This document shows positions 48,213-57,631 of a DNA stretch of 64,000 nt, piece by piece. Source of the DNA: an uncultured bacterium. Its GTDB lineage: Bacteria; Bacillota_I; Bacilli_A; Acholeplasmatales; Anaeroplasmataceae. The translations under genes were made by a program, and so were the position numbers. How positions within the stretch are numbered: position 1 is the first letter of the stretch; each line of letters opens with the position of its first letter. Below the pieces are notes generated by a model, which saw only the letters and a list, made by a program, of their open reading frames with translations, was not told the origin of the DNA and searched no databases. The stretch spans positions 62,001 to 126,000 of the forward strand of contig CASFCK010000001.1 in NCBI GenBank assembly GCA_949293265.1, in the 5' to 3' direction.

Positions 48213-49318
48213 CTTAAATATTCATGTAGTTCATTTTTTAAATATGATTTTACTTGTTTCTTTAATTCTTTCTTTGCTAATTTCAATTCTTTTTTATTTA
48301 ATGGTTCATTTTCAGGCATCATAGTTGGGTTTTTAACCACTAGTTTATACATGTATTCTTTGTTTGTACGCATCATTTTATACATTAAATTCAATTCATA
48401 TTCTGCCTTTTTAGCTTTTACTAAACCTAAATCATAAGCTCTAACTAAGAAATTATATAAATCAAAATATTTCTGATTATCAGTTAATTCAAGATTAGGA
48501 GAATTTTTAAAATGTTTAGCAACTTTTTTACCTGCGCGTTTAACTTTTCTTGTAAAGCGTTTAAAACGATAATTACGATAATATTTCTTTGTCATAAAGA
48601 AATGGAAATGCATACCAGAATCAGCAATTGGATTTAATGGAATAGTAATATCATCGCCTATTGAATTTAATACAACATATTCACAATCATGTTCATCATA
48701 TAGTTTTAAAACTTTTTCTACGCCATAACGATGACATAATATAGCTTCAAATTCAGGATCATGCATTTGCTCTTGATAGGCTGCAAAAGGTTCAAGATCT
48801 GAAACAGATTGCATTAAATAATAATCTAGAGCTTTATAACCATGAACATCTTCTTCTTTATAACGACCGTCATAGAATAATTGGAAATATTTAACTATAG
48901 CAGGATTATTGATATTATTTTCAATTTCAAATATGTTAGGTAAAGATTTATCAGACATACCTAAAGTATGACTTATAGTATGGTCAACAAATAAATGGAT
49001 TACAGCTTGGCGAATAGTTTCTTCATCTAAGGCACAAGCTACATCATGATAATTTCTTAAACATTTACCGTTAACTACTAAACCTAAATTTTTATCTAGA
49101 AGATAAATAGTAGCAGCAAAAGCACTAGTTGCATAATATGCTCTTTTTTGTTCAGCTAATAAACGACCCTTTAAATATGAATCAGTAAATTGTTCTAAAA
49201 ATTCAGGTTCGAAAATAAAATTAATGCCATCAGCATAATTGTTAGCTAATGCATATGCAAAGCTTTTAATATCATTATATTCCTTCCCTAAAAAATGATA
49301 AACTGTTTTATTTTCCAT
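48200..49318 (-). CDS. Unrecognised 372-aa soluble protein
   Basis: I do not recognise the family. No signal peptide or membrane helix. Residues ~1-130 are mixed and mildly acidic (HFLGKEYNDIKSFAYALANN, EQKRAYYATSAFAATIYLLDKN); the middle has a very basic patch near 255-272 (YRFKRFTRKVKRAGKKVAKHFK); the C-terminal ~60 residues are Lys-rich helices (KKELKLAKKELKKQVKSYL). The basic patch and tail suggest RNA or DNA binding. It overlaps the start of dtd by 11 bases and has its own terminator, so it ends the rel-dtd operon. Neighbours are translation-related genes. Confidence 0.75.
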   Translation of the reverse strand: MENKTVYHFLGKEYNDIKSFAYALANNYADGINFIFEPEFLEQFTDSYLKGRLLAEQKRAYYATSAFAATIYLLDKNLGLVVNGKCLRNYHDVACALDEETIRQAVIHLFVDHTISHTLGMSDKSLPNIFEIENNINNPAIVKYFQLFYDGRYKEEDVHGYKALDYYLMQSVSDLEPFAAYQEQMHDPEFEAILCHRYGVEKVLKLYDEHDCEYVVLNSIGDDITIPLNPIADSGMHFHFFMTKKYYRNYRFKRFTRKVKRAGKKVAKHFKNSPNLELTDNQKYFDLYNFLVRAYDLGLVKAKKAEYELNLMYKMMRTNKEYMYKLVVKNPTMMPENEPLNKKELKLAKKELKKQVKSYLKNELHEYLRKME

Positions 49319-49772
49319 AATGTACCTCCTTGATGTCTGCGGAATCTAATAAAATAGTTACTGGTCCGTCATTGATTAATTCTATTTGCATATCGGCTCC
49401 GAATATACCAGTCTTAGTTTCAACTTCAGCATTTAATAATTCATTGAATTTATCATATAAACTACTAGCTTTTTTATATTCTAAAGCTTTAGTAAAAGAT
49501 GGTCGATTCCCATTATATGGCCATGCATATAGAGTAAATTGACTTATTGATAATATTTTACCACGAATATCTGTAATTGATAAGTTTAATTTACCTAAAT
49601 TGTCACTAATAATTCGCATTTTAGTAATTTTTTTAACAAAATAAGGTAAAATTTCAACATCATCACCTTCTGTAAAGCCTACAAGTAGTAAAAAGCCTTC
49701 ATTAATAGCTTGATAAACTTCATTATTAATTATACATTTTGCTTCTTTTACTCTTTGAATAACTACTCTCAT
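49308..49772 (-). CDS. dtd: D-aminoacyl-tRNA deacylase
   Basis: 154 aa. Motifs SISQFTLYA (catalytic core, SQFTLY) and the Gly-trans/cis-Pro motif region NGNRPSFTKAL are both present; the N-terminus MRVVIQRVKEA is canonical. It removes D-amino acids (and Gly from tRNA-Ala) and so protects translation. It overlaps the end of rel by 4 bases, a conserved Firmicutes pair. Confidence 0.95.
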   Translation of the reverse strand: MRVVIQRVKEAKCIINNEVYQAINEGFLLLVGFTEGDDVEILPYFVKKITKMRIISDNLGKLNLSITDIRGKILSISQFTLYAWPYNGNRPSFTKALEYKKASSLYDKFNELLNAEVETKTGIFGADMQIELINDGPVTILLDSADIKEVHYGK

Positions 49773-51955
49773 AGGCCCTCACGTGTTATCTCATGAATAG
49801 CTGATATTTTTTTTAGATTAGCAATAACGTTATTCAAATCAGCTAAATTAAGAACAATTATTTTGATCTTAATAATAGTCTCTAAAGTGTTTATATTATT
49901 TTTAACATTTAAGCTACTTACATTAATATTTAAACTAGATAATGTCGTCATTACATCACCAAGTAATTGCATATTATTACTAGCATTAATTTTTAATGCT
50001 ACCGGATATTTTCGCGTTATATTATTATCCCATAACAAATTAATTAAGCGTTCTTTAGCTAAATTAACTAAATTTTTACAATTAGCATGATGAACAACAA
50101 TTCCACTACCTTTAGTAATATAACCAACAATTGGGTCACCAGGAACAGGATTACAACATACTGCTAATTTTATTTGCGGATTTGATAAACCTTCAACTAT
50201 AACTCCTGTTTCAGAGATATGTTTTTGATTACGATTAAACTTGGCTATAGATTGTTGAATTATGGTTTCCCTATCTTTTTTTACTTCACCTAAATATTTG
50301 TTAACAACAGTTTTTTCTGATAGAGTACCCTTACCAAGTTCGATATATAATTCATTTAATGTATTAATGTTATTTTTACCAAATGTTTTATTAACAAAAT
50401 CATCTTTTAAATCATAATTGTAGATTCTTTGATTTTGAAATTCTTCTTCTAATTGACGCTTACCAGATTCTAATAGAATGTCTTTGTTTTGCTTATTTAA
50501 AAAAGATTTTATCTTATGTCTAGCATGGGTTGTTTTAGCTATTTTTAACCAACTTGCTGATGGACCTTGTGAGTTTTTATTAGTTCGAATAGAAACTATA
50601 TCCCCATTTTGTAATTCATAATCTAGGGGAACAATTCTTTTATTAACTAATGCTCCAATCATCGTATTACCTAGTTCAGTATGAATTTTATAGGCTAAAT
50701 CTAGAGGTGTAGCACCCTTAGGAAGATCTATTACATCACCAGTTGGAGTATAAACATAAACTGAAGTTGTTAAAATATCTTTTCTAATACTGTCAACAAA
50801 AGTTTTAGGATCTGAATCATCTTTATCTTCTTCATTAAATTTTAATAATTCAGCATACCATTTAAGCTTAGAAGCTATTTCAAATTGTTCTTTTTCTTTT
50901 GAATAAGTTACATTTTCTTTATATGCCCAGTGGGCAGCAATACCTAATTCAGCAACATTATCCATATCTTTTGTTCTGATTTGAACTTCAAATGTTAAAC
51001 CACCAGAACTAATTACTGTTGTATGTAAGCTTTGATACATATTAGGCTTTGGTACGGCAATATAATCTTTAAATCGTTTAGGAACAGGGGTATATTTAGC
51101 ATGAATAAGTCCTAATACACGGTAACAATTATCAATTGTATCGACAATAATTCTAATAGCTAAAACATCATATATATCTTCAAATTCTTTATGTTGGTTA
51201 ATCATTTTTTTATAAATTGAATAGATGTTTTTTACTCTACCTTTAATTTCAATTGGAACTACTTTCTCATCTTTTAAATAAGCTTTAATTTCGTCAATAA
51301 TATGATCTATATTTTCAAGTCGTGCTGAATTAGTTTTAGAAATATCTTCTTCAATCTTTTTAAACATATCAGGATCAGTATATCTAAGCGATCTATCTTC
51401 TAATTCAGCTTTAATTTTAAACATACCTAAGCGATGTGCTAATGGAGCATAAATTTCTAAGGTTTCTTTACAAATTCTAGCTCTTTTTTCAGGATTTTGG
51501 GCATCGATAGTTCGAATGTTGTGTAATCTATCGGCCAATTTAACAACGATAACTCTAATGTCTTTTCCCATTGCTAATAACATTTTTTGTTGATTTTCAG
51601 CTTGTTTTTCCTCCAATGATGTAAACTTCATCATTGTTAATTTAGTTACTCCATCAACCATACCAGCAACATCAGAACCAAATTTTTTACTTATTTCATC
51701 AAGAATTACATTGGTATCTTCAACAACATCATGTAATAATCCAGCAATTATAGTATCAGGTCCAACATGTAATTCGGCCAAAATAATTGCTACATGAAGT
51801 GGGTGAGTTATATACGGATCACCAGATCTACGCATTTGACCTTTATGTTTTTCATCAGCAAATTCATAGGCTTCGTATATCCTTTTGAGGTCGGTTTCAT
51901 TATGGATATACGTAGTAACTTTATTTAATAAGTCATTAAAACTAATGTTATCCAT
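49769..51955 (-). CDS. rel: Bifunctional (p)ppGpp synthetase/hydrolase
   Basis: 728 aa. The N-terminal HD hydrolase domain has HDVVEDT and ADRLHNIRT. The synthetase domain has GRVKNIYSIYKKM and RFKDYIAVPKPNMYQSLHT. The TGS domain (VYVYTPTGDVIDLPKGATPLDLAYKIH) and a C-terminal zinc-finger-like plus ACT region follow (KLAVCCNPVPGDPIVGYI). This is the long RelA/SpoT homologue of Firmicutes that runs the stringent response. It follows apt by 17 bases; apt-rel-dtd is the conserved order. Confidence 0.96.
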   Translation of the reverse strand: MDNISFNDLLNKVTTYIHNETDLKRIYEAYEFADEKHKGQMRRSGDPYITHPLHVAIILAELHVGPDTIIAGLLHDVVEDTNVILDEISKKFGSDVAGMVDGVTKLTMMKFTSLEEKQAENQQKMLLAMGKDIRVIVVKLADRLHNIRTIDAQNPEKRARICKETLEIYAPLAHRLGMFKIKAELEDRSLRYTDPDMFKKIEEDISKTNSARLENIDHIIDEIKAYLKDEKVVPIEIKGRVKNIYSIYKKMINQHKEFEDIYDVLAIRIIVDTIDNCYRVLGLIHAKYTPVPKRFKDYIAVPKPNMYQSLHTTVISSGGLTFEVQIRTKDMDNVAELGIAAHWAYKENVTYSKEKEQFEIASKLKWYAELLKFNEEDKDDSDPKTFVDSIRKDILTTSVYVYTPTGDVIDLPKGATPLDLAYKIHTELGNTMIGALVNKRIVPLDYELQNGDIVSIRTNKNSQGPSASWLKIAKTTHARHKIKSFLNKQNKDILLESGKRQLEEEFQNQRIYNYDLKDDFVNKTFGKNNINTLNELYIELGKGTLSEKTVVNKYLGEVKKDRETIIQQSIAKFNRNQKHISETGVIVEGLSNPQIKLAVCCNPVPGDPIVGYITKGSGIVVHHANCKNLVNLAKERLINLLWDNNITRKYPVALKINASNNMQLLGDVMTTLSSLNINVSSLNVKNNINTLETIIKIKIIVLNLADLNNVIANLKKISAIHEITREGL

Positions 51956-51971
51956 AATAAACCTCCTTTTT

Positions 51972-52496
51972 CTATAATTCTTCTTTCATTTTTAATAATG
52001 ACATTATCTCATACTTTTCTAATAATTTACGACCTTCTAAATCAGTTAATTCGATATAAAATGCACAGCCAACAACTTCGCCACCTAGTTGTTCGACTAG
52101 TTTAGCAGAGGCAAGTACAGTACCACCAGTAGCTAATAGATCATCGACAATCAAAACGCGGTCTCCTTTTTTTATGGCATCCTTATGCATTGATAGTGTG
52201 TTTGTACCATATTCTAAATCATAGTCTACCGAAACTACTTCGCGTGGTAATTTAGATGGTTTTCGAACTGGCACAAAACCAATATTAGCTTTATAAGCAA
52301 CCGGACAACCAACCATAAATCCTCTAGCTTCAGGTGAAACAATAACATTTGCATTTTTACTTTTGGCATATTCTACTAATTTATTTGTAGCATAGCTATA
52401 TGCGTCATTATCTCTTAATAGAGGAGTAATATCTAAAAAAACAATACCTTGTTTTGGAAAATTAGGTATTTTAGCTATATATTTCTCTAAATCCAT
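51972..52496 (-). CDS. apt: Adenine phosphoribosyltransferase
   Basis: 174 aa. N-terminal [22 protein letters not shown], the purine pocket [15 protein letters not shown], and the PRPP loop [13 protein letters not shown] are all typical. It salvages adenine to AMP. First gene of apt-rel-dtd-unknown, divergent from rarA. Confidence 0.96.
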   Translation of the reverse strand: MDLEKYIAKIPNFPKQGIVFLDITPLLRDNDAYSYATNKLVEYAKSKNANVIVSPEARGFMVGCPVAYKANIGFVPVRKPSKLPREVVSVDYDLEYGTNTLSMHKDAIKKGDRVLIVDDLLATGGTVLASAKLVEQLGGEVVGCAFYIELTDLEGRKLLEKYEIMSLLKMKEEL

Positions 52497-52595
52497 AATG
52501 TCAACTCCATTTCATTTTATTATAACATGAAAGATTTAAATAATAAATAAAATGTGATATAATTTTTAAAGAAATAGCTTATTTGGAGGTGTTTT

Positions 52596-53816
52596 ATGCA
52601 ACCACTTGCTTATCGTGTTCGCCCTAAAAATTTCAGTGAAGTAATCGGACAAGACCATTTAGTTGGTGATAATGGAATTATTAGCAATATGCTTAAAAAG
52701 GACCGATTATATTCTTTTATTTTATATGGTCCTGCCGGTTGTGGCAAAACAACTATTGCGAATATAATTAAAGATAAATTCGGCTTACAAGCATTTACTT
52801 TCAATGCTTCAACCAATAATAAAGCCGATTTAAAAGATATTGTTGAAGCGCGTAAATTTTATGAGTTTGTAGTTTTAATTATTGATGAAATTCATCGAAT
52901 GAAAAAGGATATTCAAGACTATCTTCTACCTTATTTAGAAGATGGTAGTTTAATAATTATTGGTCTGACTACTGAAAACCCTTATCGAGTTATAAATCCT
53001 GCTATTAGATCGCGACTACATATATATAAAATGCATGAATTAACAGTAAATGATTTAATAATACTTTTAAAAAAAGTTGCTGATAAAGAAAATATTAAAA
53101 TAAATGATACTAGAATCTATGATTATATTGTATCAGCAGCATCATTAGAAGTTAGAACAGCACTAAATATGTTAGAAGCTGTTTCATTAATTAATGAAGA
53201 TATAAGAGATTTAGAACACGCTAAAGATGTCATAGGATATAAAACGATTGCAATTGATGGCAAAGGTGAAAATTATTATGACATTTTATCAGCATTAATT
53301 AAATCTATTCGTGGAAGTGATGTTGATGCTAGTCTTCACTATTTAGTTAGATTTTTAGCTTGTGAAGATTTATTAATGTTAACAAGAAGATTAATGATAT
53401 CAGCATATGAAGATATCGGTATGGGTAATCCTAGCGTTGGTCCACGCGTTTTAGCCGCATGTGAAGTGGCATTAAAAGTTGGTTTACCTGAAGCTCGTAT
53501 CCCACTTAGTTTTGCGGTGGTTGATTTAGCATCAAGTCCGAAATCTAATTCGACATATTTAGCGATTGATAAGGCTAATCAAGATTTAATCAATCTTAAA
53601 TCTAAAAGTATTCCGCCTCATATTTTAAATAAAGAAATAAAGGGTGGTGCAAATTATAAATATCCCCATGATTATCCAAATGACTTTGTTTTACAACAAT
53701 ATTTGCCTAATGAGTTAAAAAATCATGTTTATTATGAACCTAAAACTAATAGTAAATATGAAATAGCCTTAAAAGAATATTTAACTAAAATAAATAAACA
53801 ATTAAAAAGCCTCTAA
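52596..53816 (+). CDS. rarA: Replication-associated recombination protein A (MgsA/RarA)
   Basis: 406 aa AAA+ ATPase. N-terminus PLAYRVRPKNFSEVIGQDHL, Walker A GPAGCGKTT, Walker B VLIIDEIHRM, sensor 1 GLTTENPYRVINPAIRSR, and the C-terminal tetramerisation part (PKSNSTYLAIDKA...HYPNDF-like) are seen. It acts at stalled replication forks. The ribosome site GGAGGTG and a TATAAT at 52558-52563 precede it. Confidence 0.95.
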   Translation: MQPLAYRVRPKNFSEVIGQDHLVGDNGIISNMLKKDRLYSFILYGPAGCGKTTIANIIKDKFGLQAFTFNASTNNKADLKDIVEARKFYEFVVLIIDEIHRMKKDIQDYLLPYLEDGSLIIIGLTTENPYRVINPAIRSRLHIYKMHELTVNDLIILLKKVADKENIKINDTRIYDYIVSAASLEVRTALNMLEAVSLINEDIRDLEHAKDVIGYKTIAIDGKGENYYDILSALIKSIRGSDVDASLHYLVRFLACEDLLMLTRRLMISAYEDIGMGNPSVGPRVLAACEVALKVGLPEARIPLSFAVVDLASSPKSNSTYLAIDKANQDLINLKSKSIPPHILNKEIKGGANYKYPHDYPNDFVLQQYLPNELKNHVYYEPKTNSKYEIALKEYLTKINKQLKSL

Positions 53817-53829
53817 TCTAGAGGCTTTT
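53805..53829. terminator. Bidirectional terminator between rarA and RNase J
   Basis: AAAAGCCTCTA-ATC-TAGAGGCTTTT perfect 11-bp stem; both convergent stop codons overlap it. Confidence 0.9.
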
Positions 53830-55501
53830 CTAAATCTGTTGATATTAAAACTGGAATTATAATTGGACTTCTTCTAGTTTCTTTATATATTAATGAGGCA
53901 ATTTGACCACGCAATTCATTTTTAAAATCTGACCAATTAATAAATTTTTGAGCTAAATATACATTTGCAACATCAGCAAAAATTTGTTTTATTTTATCAA
54001 ATAAATTCAAATTTTCATTATCATACATAAAGCCTTTAGTTACAATATCTGGTCCAGTTAATATTTTTTTGCTTCTGGCATTAATGTTTGAAGAAATTAT
54101 AAGAACCCCATCATTAGCTAAAAGCTCACGATCGTGCATAACGACATCACCAATATCACCAAATGCTTTACCATCTAGCATAACTTCACCTACAGGTACA
54201 CTTTTAGTAATGCCGACATACCTACCATTATTAAATTCAGCTACATCACCTAAATCCATAATAAGAGTGTTATTTTTAGTATAACCAACACAATCAGCAA
54301 CAACCTCAAGGGCATAAAGATGACGGTACTCACCTATGACAGGTATAATATATTTAGGTTTTAATATATTAATCATTTCTTTTATTTCTTCTCTTGAAGC
54401 ATTAACAGGTGGTAATAATTCTTGTTTAAATGTATAGACTTTACTTGTTACTTTATATATGATATCTAGGGTTCTAGCTGACATCTTTTCTGTACCTAAT
54501 AATGGATTAGTTAATACAATAACAGTATCATCTTTTTGCATATGAATCAAACGATCTATTCTTTTACTCATTCGTTGAAGCATGAAGAAAGGCTCATGTC
54601 TTTCACCAGTCACTAAAACAACTAAATCTTTATCATTATTATCATTTTTTTCATCAATATAGCGTAAATTAACATTGTATTCATCTGGAATATGTAAATA
54701 ACCAAGCTCAATAGCTTTAGCTAATAAGCGTTGTGTTTTTTTGCCTAATAAGGCAATCTTTTTATGATTATCAATCGCTATATTAATGATTTGTTGAATT
54801 CTTAATATATCTGATGAATACAAACTAAATATAACTCGACCGGGACTAGAAGCTAAAATTGCATTCATTCTTGTTTTAAATTCTAATATTGTGCCTCGAT
54901 TAGAAGCGTTTGTAGCACCTAATGACTCAGATAATAATAACAATACTTTTTCTTTTGAAAATACGGCTAAGTTTCTAAACATAGCAGCATAATCAACTTT
55001 AGCATTCTGATCAAAGTTAAAATTACCTGTATAGACAATATTACCATCATTAGTTAAAATATCTATTCCACAACAATCAGGAATATTATGAGCTAATTCA
55101 AAAAATCTAATTTTTAAATTATTCATTTCTAATGTTGATCTAGATTTAACAGTAATTAAATTTTCTTCATTGAAATCTATACCATCTTTAATAAGCTTAT
55201 CCTTTAATACTTCCATTGTAAATTTAGAACCATATATTTTAGGATTAATATCTCTTATTATTTGATATACAGAGCCAATGTGCTCATCATGAGCATGGGT
55301 TAAGAATAGACCGGCTATTCTTTTTTTGTTTTCTATTAAATAAGATATATCAGGAACTATTAAATCAACACCATGTAATTCCATTGAAGGAATTTTAGAA
55401 CCTGCATCTAATATATATATATATTTATCTACTTCTATACAATATAAATTCTTTCCATCTTCCTGTAAGCCACCTAAAGCATAAAATAAAATTTGTGACA
55501 A
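53813..55501 (-). CDS. rnj: Ribonuclease J family
   Basis: 562 aa, beta-CASP metallo-beta-lactamase RNase with 5'-3' exo and endo activity. The metal motif is HAHDEHIG (usual HGHEDHIG), followed by FELAHNIPDCCGI, YTGNFNFDQ and the C-terminal beta-CASP part with GEYRHLYALEVVADCVG. Start at TTG 55501 after AAGGAG; the in-frame TTG at 55519 belongs to that site. J1 and J2 cannot be told apart by eye. The motif differs in two residues from the consensus (D and E swapped), noted below. Own promoter region and terminator. Confidence 0.88.
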   Translation of the reverse strand: MSQILFYALGGLQEDGKNLYCIEVDKYIYILDAGSKIPSMELHGVDLIVPDISYLIENKKRIAGLFLTHAHDEHIGSVYQIIRDINPKIYGSKFTMEVLKDKLIKDGIDFNEENLITVKSRSTLEMNNLKIRFFELAHNIPDCCGIDILTNDGNIVYTGNFNFDQNAKVDYAAMFRNLAVFSKEKVLLLLSESLGATNASNRGTILEFKTRMNAILASSPGRVIFSLYSSDILRIQQIINIAIDNHKKIALLGKKTQRLLAKAIELGYLHIPDEYNVNLRYIDEKNDNNDKDLVVLVTGERHEPFFMLQRMSKRIDRLIHMQKDDTVIVLTNPLLGTEKMSARTLDIIYKVTSKVYTFKQELLPPVNASREEIKEMINILKPKYIIPVIGEYRHLYALEVVADCVGYTKNNTLIMDLGDVAEFNNGRYVGITKSVPVGEVMLDGKAFGDIGDVVMHDRELLANDGVLIISSNINARSKKILTGPDIVTKGFMYDNENLNLFDKIKQIFADVANVYLAQKFINWSDFKNELRGQIASLIYKETRRSPIIIPVLISTDLEKPLD

Positions 55502-55565
55502 AATATCATCTCCTTGCAACGAATAATTTCAATTAATTATATTAAAAAATGGCAAAATTTGCAAT

Positions 55566-55597
55566 AAAAAAAGCCATTTTACATTTGGCTTTTTTTA
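55566..55597 (-). terminator. Terminator of the CBM20 gene
   Basis: AAAAAAGCCA / TGGCTTTTTT stem with eight-base loop; T-run on the minus strand. Confidence 0.85.
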
Positions 55598-55600
55598 TTG

Positions 55601-55921
55601 TTACTTAAAGCATGCAACATATACTGTTTCAACATGTCCTTTTTCAACAACGAAATAATGGTTATCAACATCACAACCCCATTCAGCTGCTTCAACATTA
55701 GCCCATTCTTTAGTTGCTAATACTTTGTAAGAAACTTCTTGACCTAAAGGTAACATTTTAGAAACGCTATAGCATTCATTTTCTGCATCATACACTGCTT
55801 TAATTGCTTTTTTAGCATCCCATTCACCTAATTCTGTTAAATTACCACATACATATACACAATCTAATTTAACTGGTGAAGTAATGTTAAACATAACCTT
55901 TGCTTTTTTTACATCTGCCAT
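55601..55921 (-). CDS. Free-standing CBM20-like starch-binding domain protein
   Basis: 106 aa and nothing but one domain. The segment VYVCGNLTELGEWDAKKAIKA matches the start of carbohydrate-binding module 20, the starch-binding domain usually attached to amylases, with the Trp of LGEW. A second Trp pair (KEWANVEAAEWGCD) suits a glucan-binding face. There is no signal peptide, so it should be cytosolic and would meet glycogen or starch oligomers rather than external starch. TATAAT and GGAGG precede the ATG. Monocistronic. It could act as a glycogen-associated scaffold. Confidence 0.8.
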   Translation of the reverse strand: MADVKKAKVMFNITSPVKLDCVYVCGNLTELGEWDAKKAIKAVYDAENECYSVSKMLPLGQEVSYKVLATKEWANVEAAEWGCDVDNHYFVVEKGHVETVYVACFK

Positions 55922-56055
55922 TTTTCTATACCTCCTACATTTTAATTATAATGACTTTTATTTAAAAAATAAATACTGTTTTAAAAAATGTAAGCATTTT
56001 AGTGAAAAATATAGCTATTTTTGTGGCTTTATTTTATAATTAATTTGGTGATCAT

Positions 56056-56652
56056 ATGAACTTTCCAACTAAAAAAACACAAACAAGTAATTTTATAAAC
56101 AAAGCTAATTTAGGTATGCAATTAGAAGAGGAAATTAATGCAACTAATTTGTATTACTTAACAAAAGACTTAGCTGTAATCTATAAAAAACCTACACCTG
56201 TACAAATCGTTAAAGTGGATTATCCAATGCGCAGTAAAGCGGTCATAACTGAAGCATATTATAAAACTCCATCAACTACCGATTATAATGGCATATATAA
56301 AGGTTACTATATCGATTTTGAAGCTAAAGAAAATCATAATAAAACAGCTTTTCCACTTGCTAATATTCACCCTCATCAATATAAACATTTGCTTAATATT
56401 TATGAACATGGAGGAATAGGATTTATAATAATAGCTTGGAATCACTATTCTGAAAATTATCTTATGCCTATTAAGACATTAGAAAAATTTTGGCAGCGAA
56501 TGGAAAATGACGGTAGAAAATCTATAACCTATTTAGAAATGAAAGAAAATAGCCTTCTAATTAAAGAAGGCTATAATCCAAGATTAGATTATTTAAAAGC
56601 TATTGACTACTATTTAGATTCAAATCCTGAATTAATTAAAAAGACTATTTAA
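56056..56652 (+). CDS. recU: Holliday junction resolvase RecU
   Basis: 198 aa. N-terminal GMQLEEEINATNLYY and the catalytic block TDYNGIYKGYYIDFEAKENHNKTAFPL with the metal-binding Asp/Glu/Lys, followed by HPHQYKHLL, are RecU signatures. It cuts Holliday junctions in recombination and chromosome segregation. The start follows GGTGATC. In most Firmicutes recU is beside the penicillin-binding protein gene ponA; here it is alone, convergent with and overlapping the next gene by 8 bases. Confidence 0.94.
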   Translation: MNFPTKKTQTSNFINKANLGMQLEEEINATNLYYLTKDLAVIYKKPTPVQIVKVDYPMRSKAVITEAYYKTPSTTDYNGIYKGYYIDFEAKENHNKTAFPLANIHPHQYKHLLNIYEHGGIGFIIIAWNHYSENYLMPIKTLEKFWQRMENDGRKSITYLEMKENSLLIKEGYNPRLDYLKAIDYYLDSNPELIKKTI

Positions 56653-57403
56653 GAATATCATCTATTCCTTCAGGGAATGTAGATTGAACTTTAGTTTTTA
56701 AAGTGTTAAATTCTTGTTTCAATTTGTAGTTTTGTTGTCTTAAAGCTGTTTCTTCTCTAGCTATTAAGGCATCATCATTTATTATTTCTTTCATTTTAAC
56801 AATTTTATTATCGTTTTTGATTTTTTCTAATTGTTCTTTATATAATTTAATATTTGATTCATATATTTGAATTGCTCTTTCTTGATTTGGAAATTCATGA
56901 AGTGGAATTGGATGTTCTTTAAAAACACCATTAAAAGCATCGATATTAGAAACCATATAAAACTGACGTAAAGTGTTAAACGTAGTGATAGAAATACGAT
57001 CATTTGTTAATGTTATTAACGGATGATATGTTCTTAATACCTCAGCATATGTATTGCTAAATTCATTAAGTTGTTCAAGTGAATATTTATCTTTAGCTTG
57101 TTTAATATCTCTAGCAGCTCGCATTTGGTTATTAATGTATGCAACTCTTCTGCCTGTATTATTTTTCAAAGGAACTAAACTTTTTTTGATTTCATCATTA
57201 GTTTTACCTTCTTCATGTAATTTTAATATTTCTTTAAAAATTGTTAAACTAACACCTAAATTTAAATTTTCAATATATTCTTTTTTTAATTCATCAATAA
57301 ATTTAGTTTCTGTTTCTAATTTATCTTTTAATAACTGATCTACACTAAATAATATACCAGATAATTCCTCTTGTAGTTCTTTAATTTTATCAATATTGTT
57401 CAT
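56645..57403 (-). CDS. Unrecognised coiled-coil protein
   Basis: 252 aa from ATG 57403, seven bases after AAGGAGATG; an ATG at 57451 precedes that site. Family not recognised. Residues 1-55 are a coiled coil (ELQEELSGILFSVDQLLKDKLETETKF). The middle includes a helix-turn-helix-like stretch (HEEGKTNDEIKKSLVPLKNNTGRRVAYINNQM), and the C-terminal ~75 residues are a second coiled coil (YESNIKLYKEQLEKIK ... REETALRQQNYKLKQEF). No membrane segment. Possibly a DNA-linked or scaffolding protein. Single gene between recU and tRNA-Arg. Confidence 0.72.
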   Translation of the reverse strand: MNNIDKIKELQEELSGILFSVDQLLKDKLETETKFIDELKKEYIENLNLGVSLTIFKEILKLHEEGKTNDEIKKSLVPLKNNTGRRVAYINNQMRAARDIKQAKDKYSLEQLNEFSNTYAEVLRTYHPLITLTNDRISITTFNTLRQFYMVSNIDAFNGVFKEHPIPLHEFPNQERAIQIYESNIKLYKEQLEKIKNDNKIVKMKEIINDDALIAREETALRQQNYKLKQEFNTLKTKVQSTFPEGIDDILK

Positions 57404-57457
57404 AAAATCATCTCCTTCAGTCATTATATAAAAAAAATAAAATTTATGCAATTGCTA

Positions 57458-57486
57458 TTTACAAATTGTTTCAATTATTATATAAT
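57458..57486 (+). promoter_or_regulatory. Promoter of tRNA-Arg
   Basis: TTTACA, 17 bases, TATAAT; start near 57493, five bases before the tRNA. Confidence 0.8.
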
Positions 57487-57497
57487 AAACGAGCGTT

Positions 57498-57574
<77 letters not shown>

Positions 57575-57603
57575 CTAAGAAATTTAATAAATTCTAATAA
57601 AAA

Positions 57604-57631
57604 TTGTTATTTAGAATTTAATTCGTATAAT
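57604..57631 (+). promoter_or_regulatory. Candidate promoter of a short hairpin transcript
   Basis: TTGTTA, 16 bases, TATAAT directly before the inverted repeat 57628-57682. It could drive a short RNA. Confidence 0.5.
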
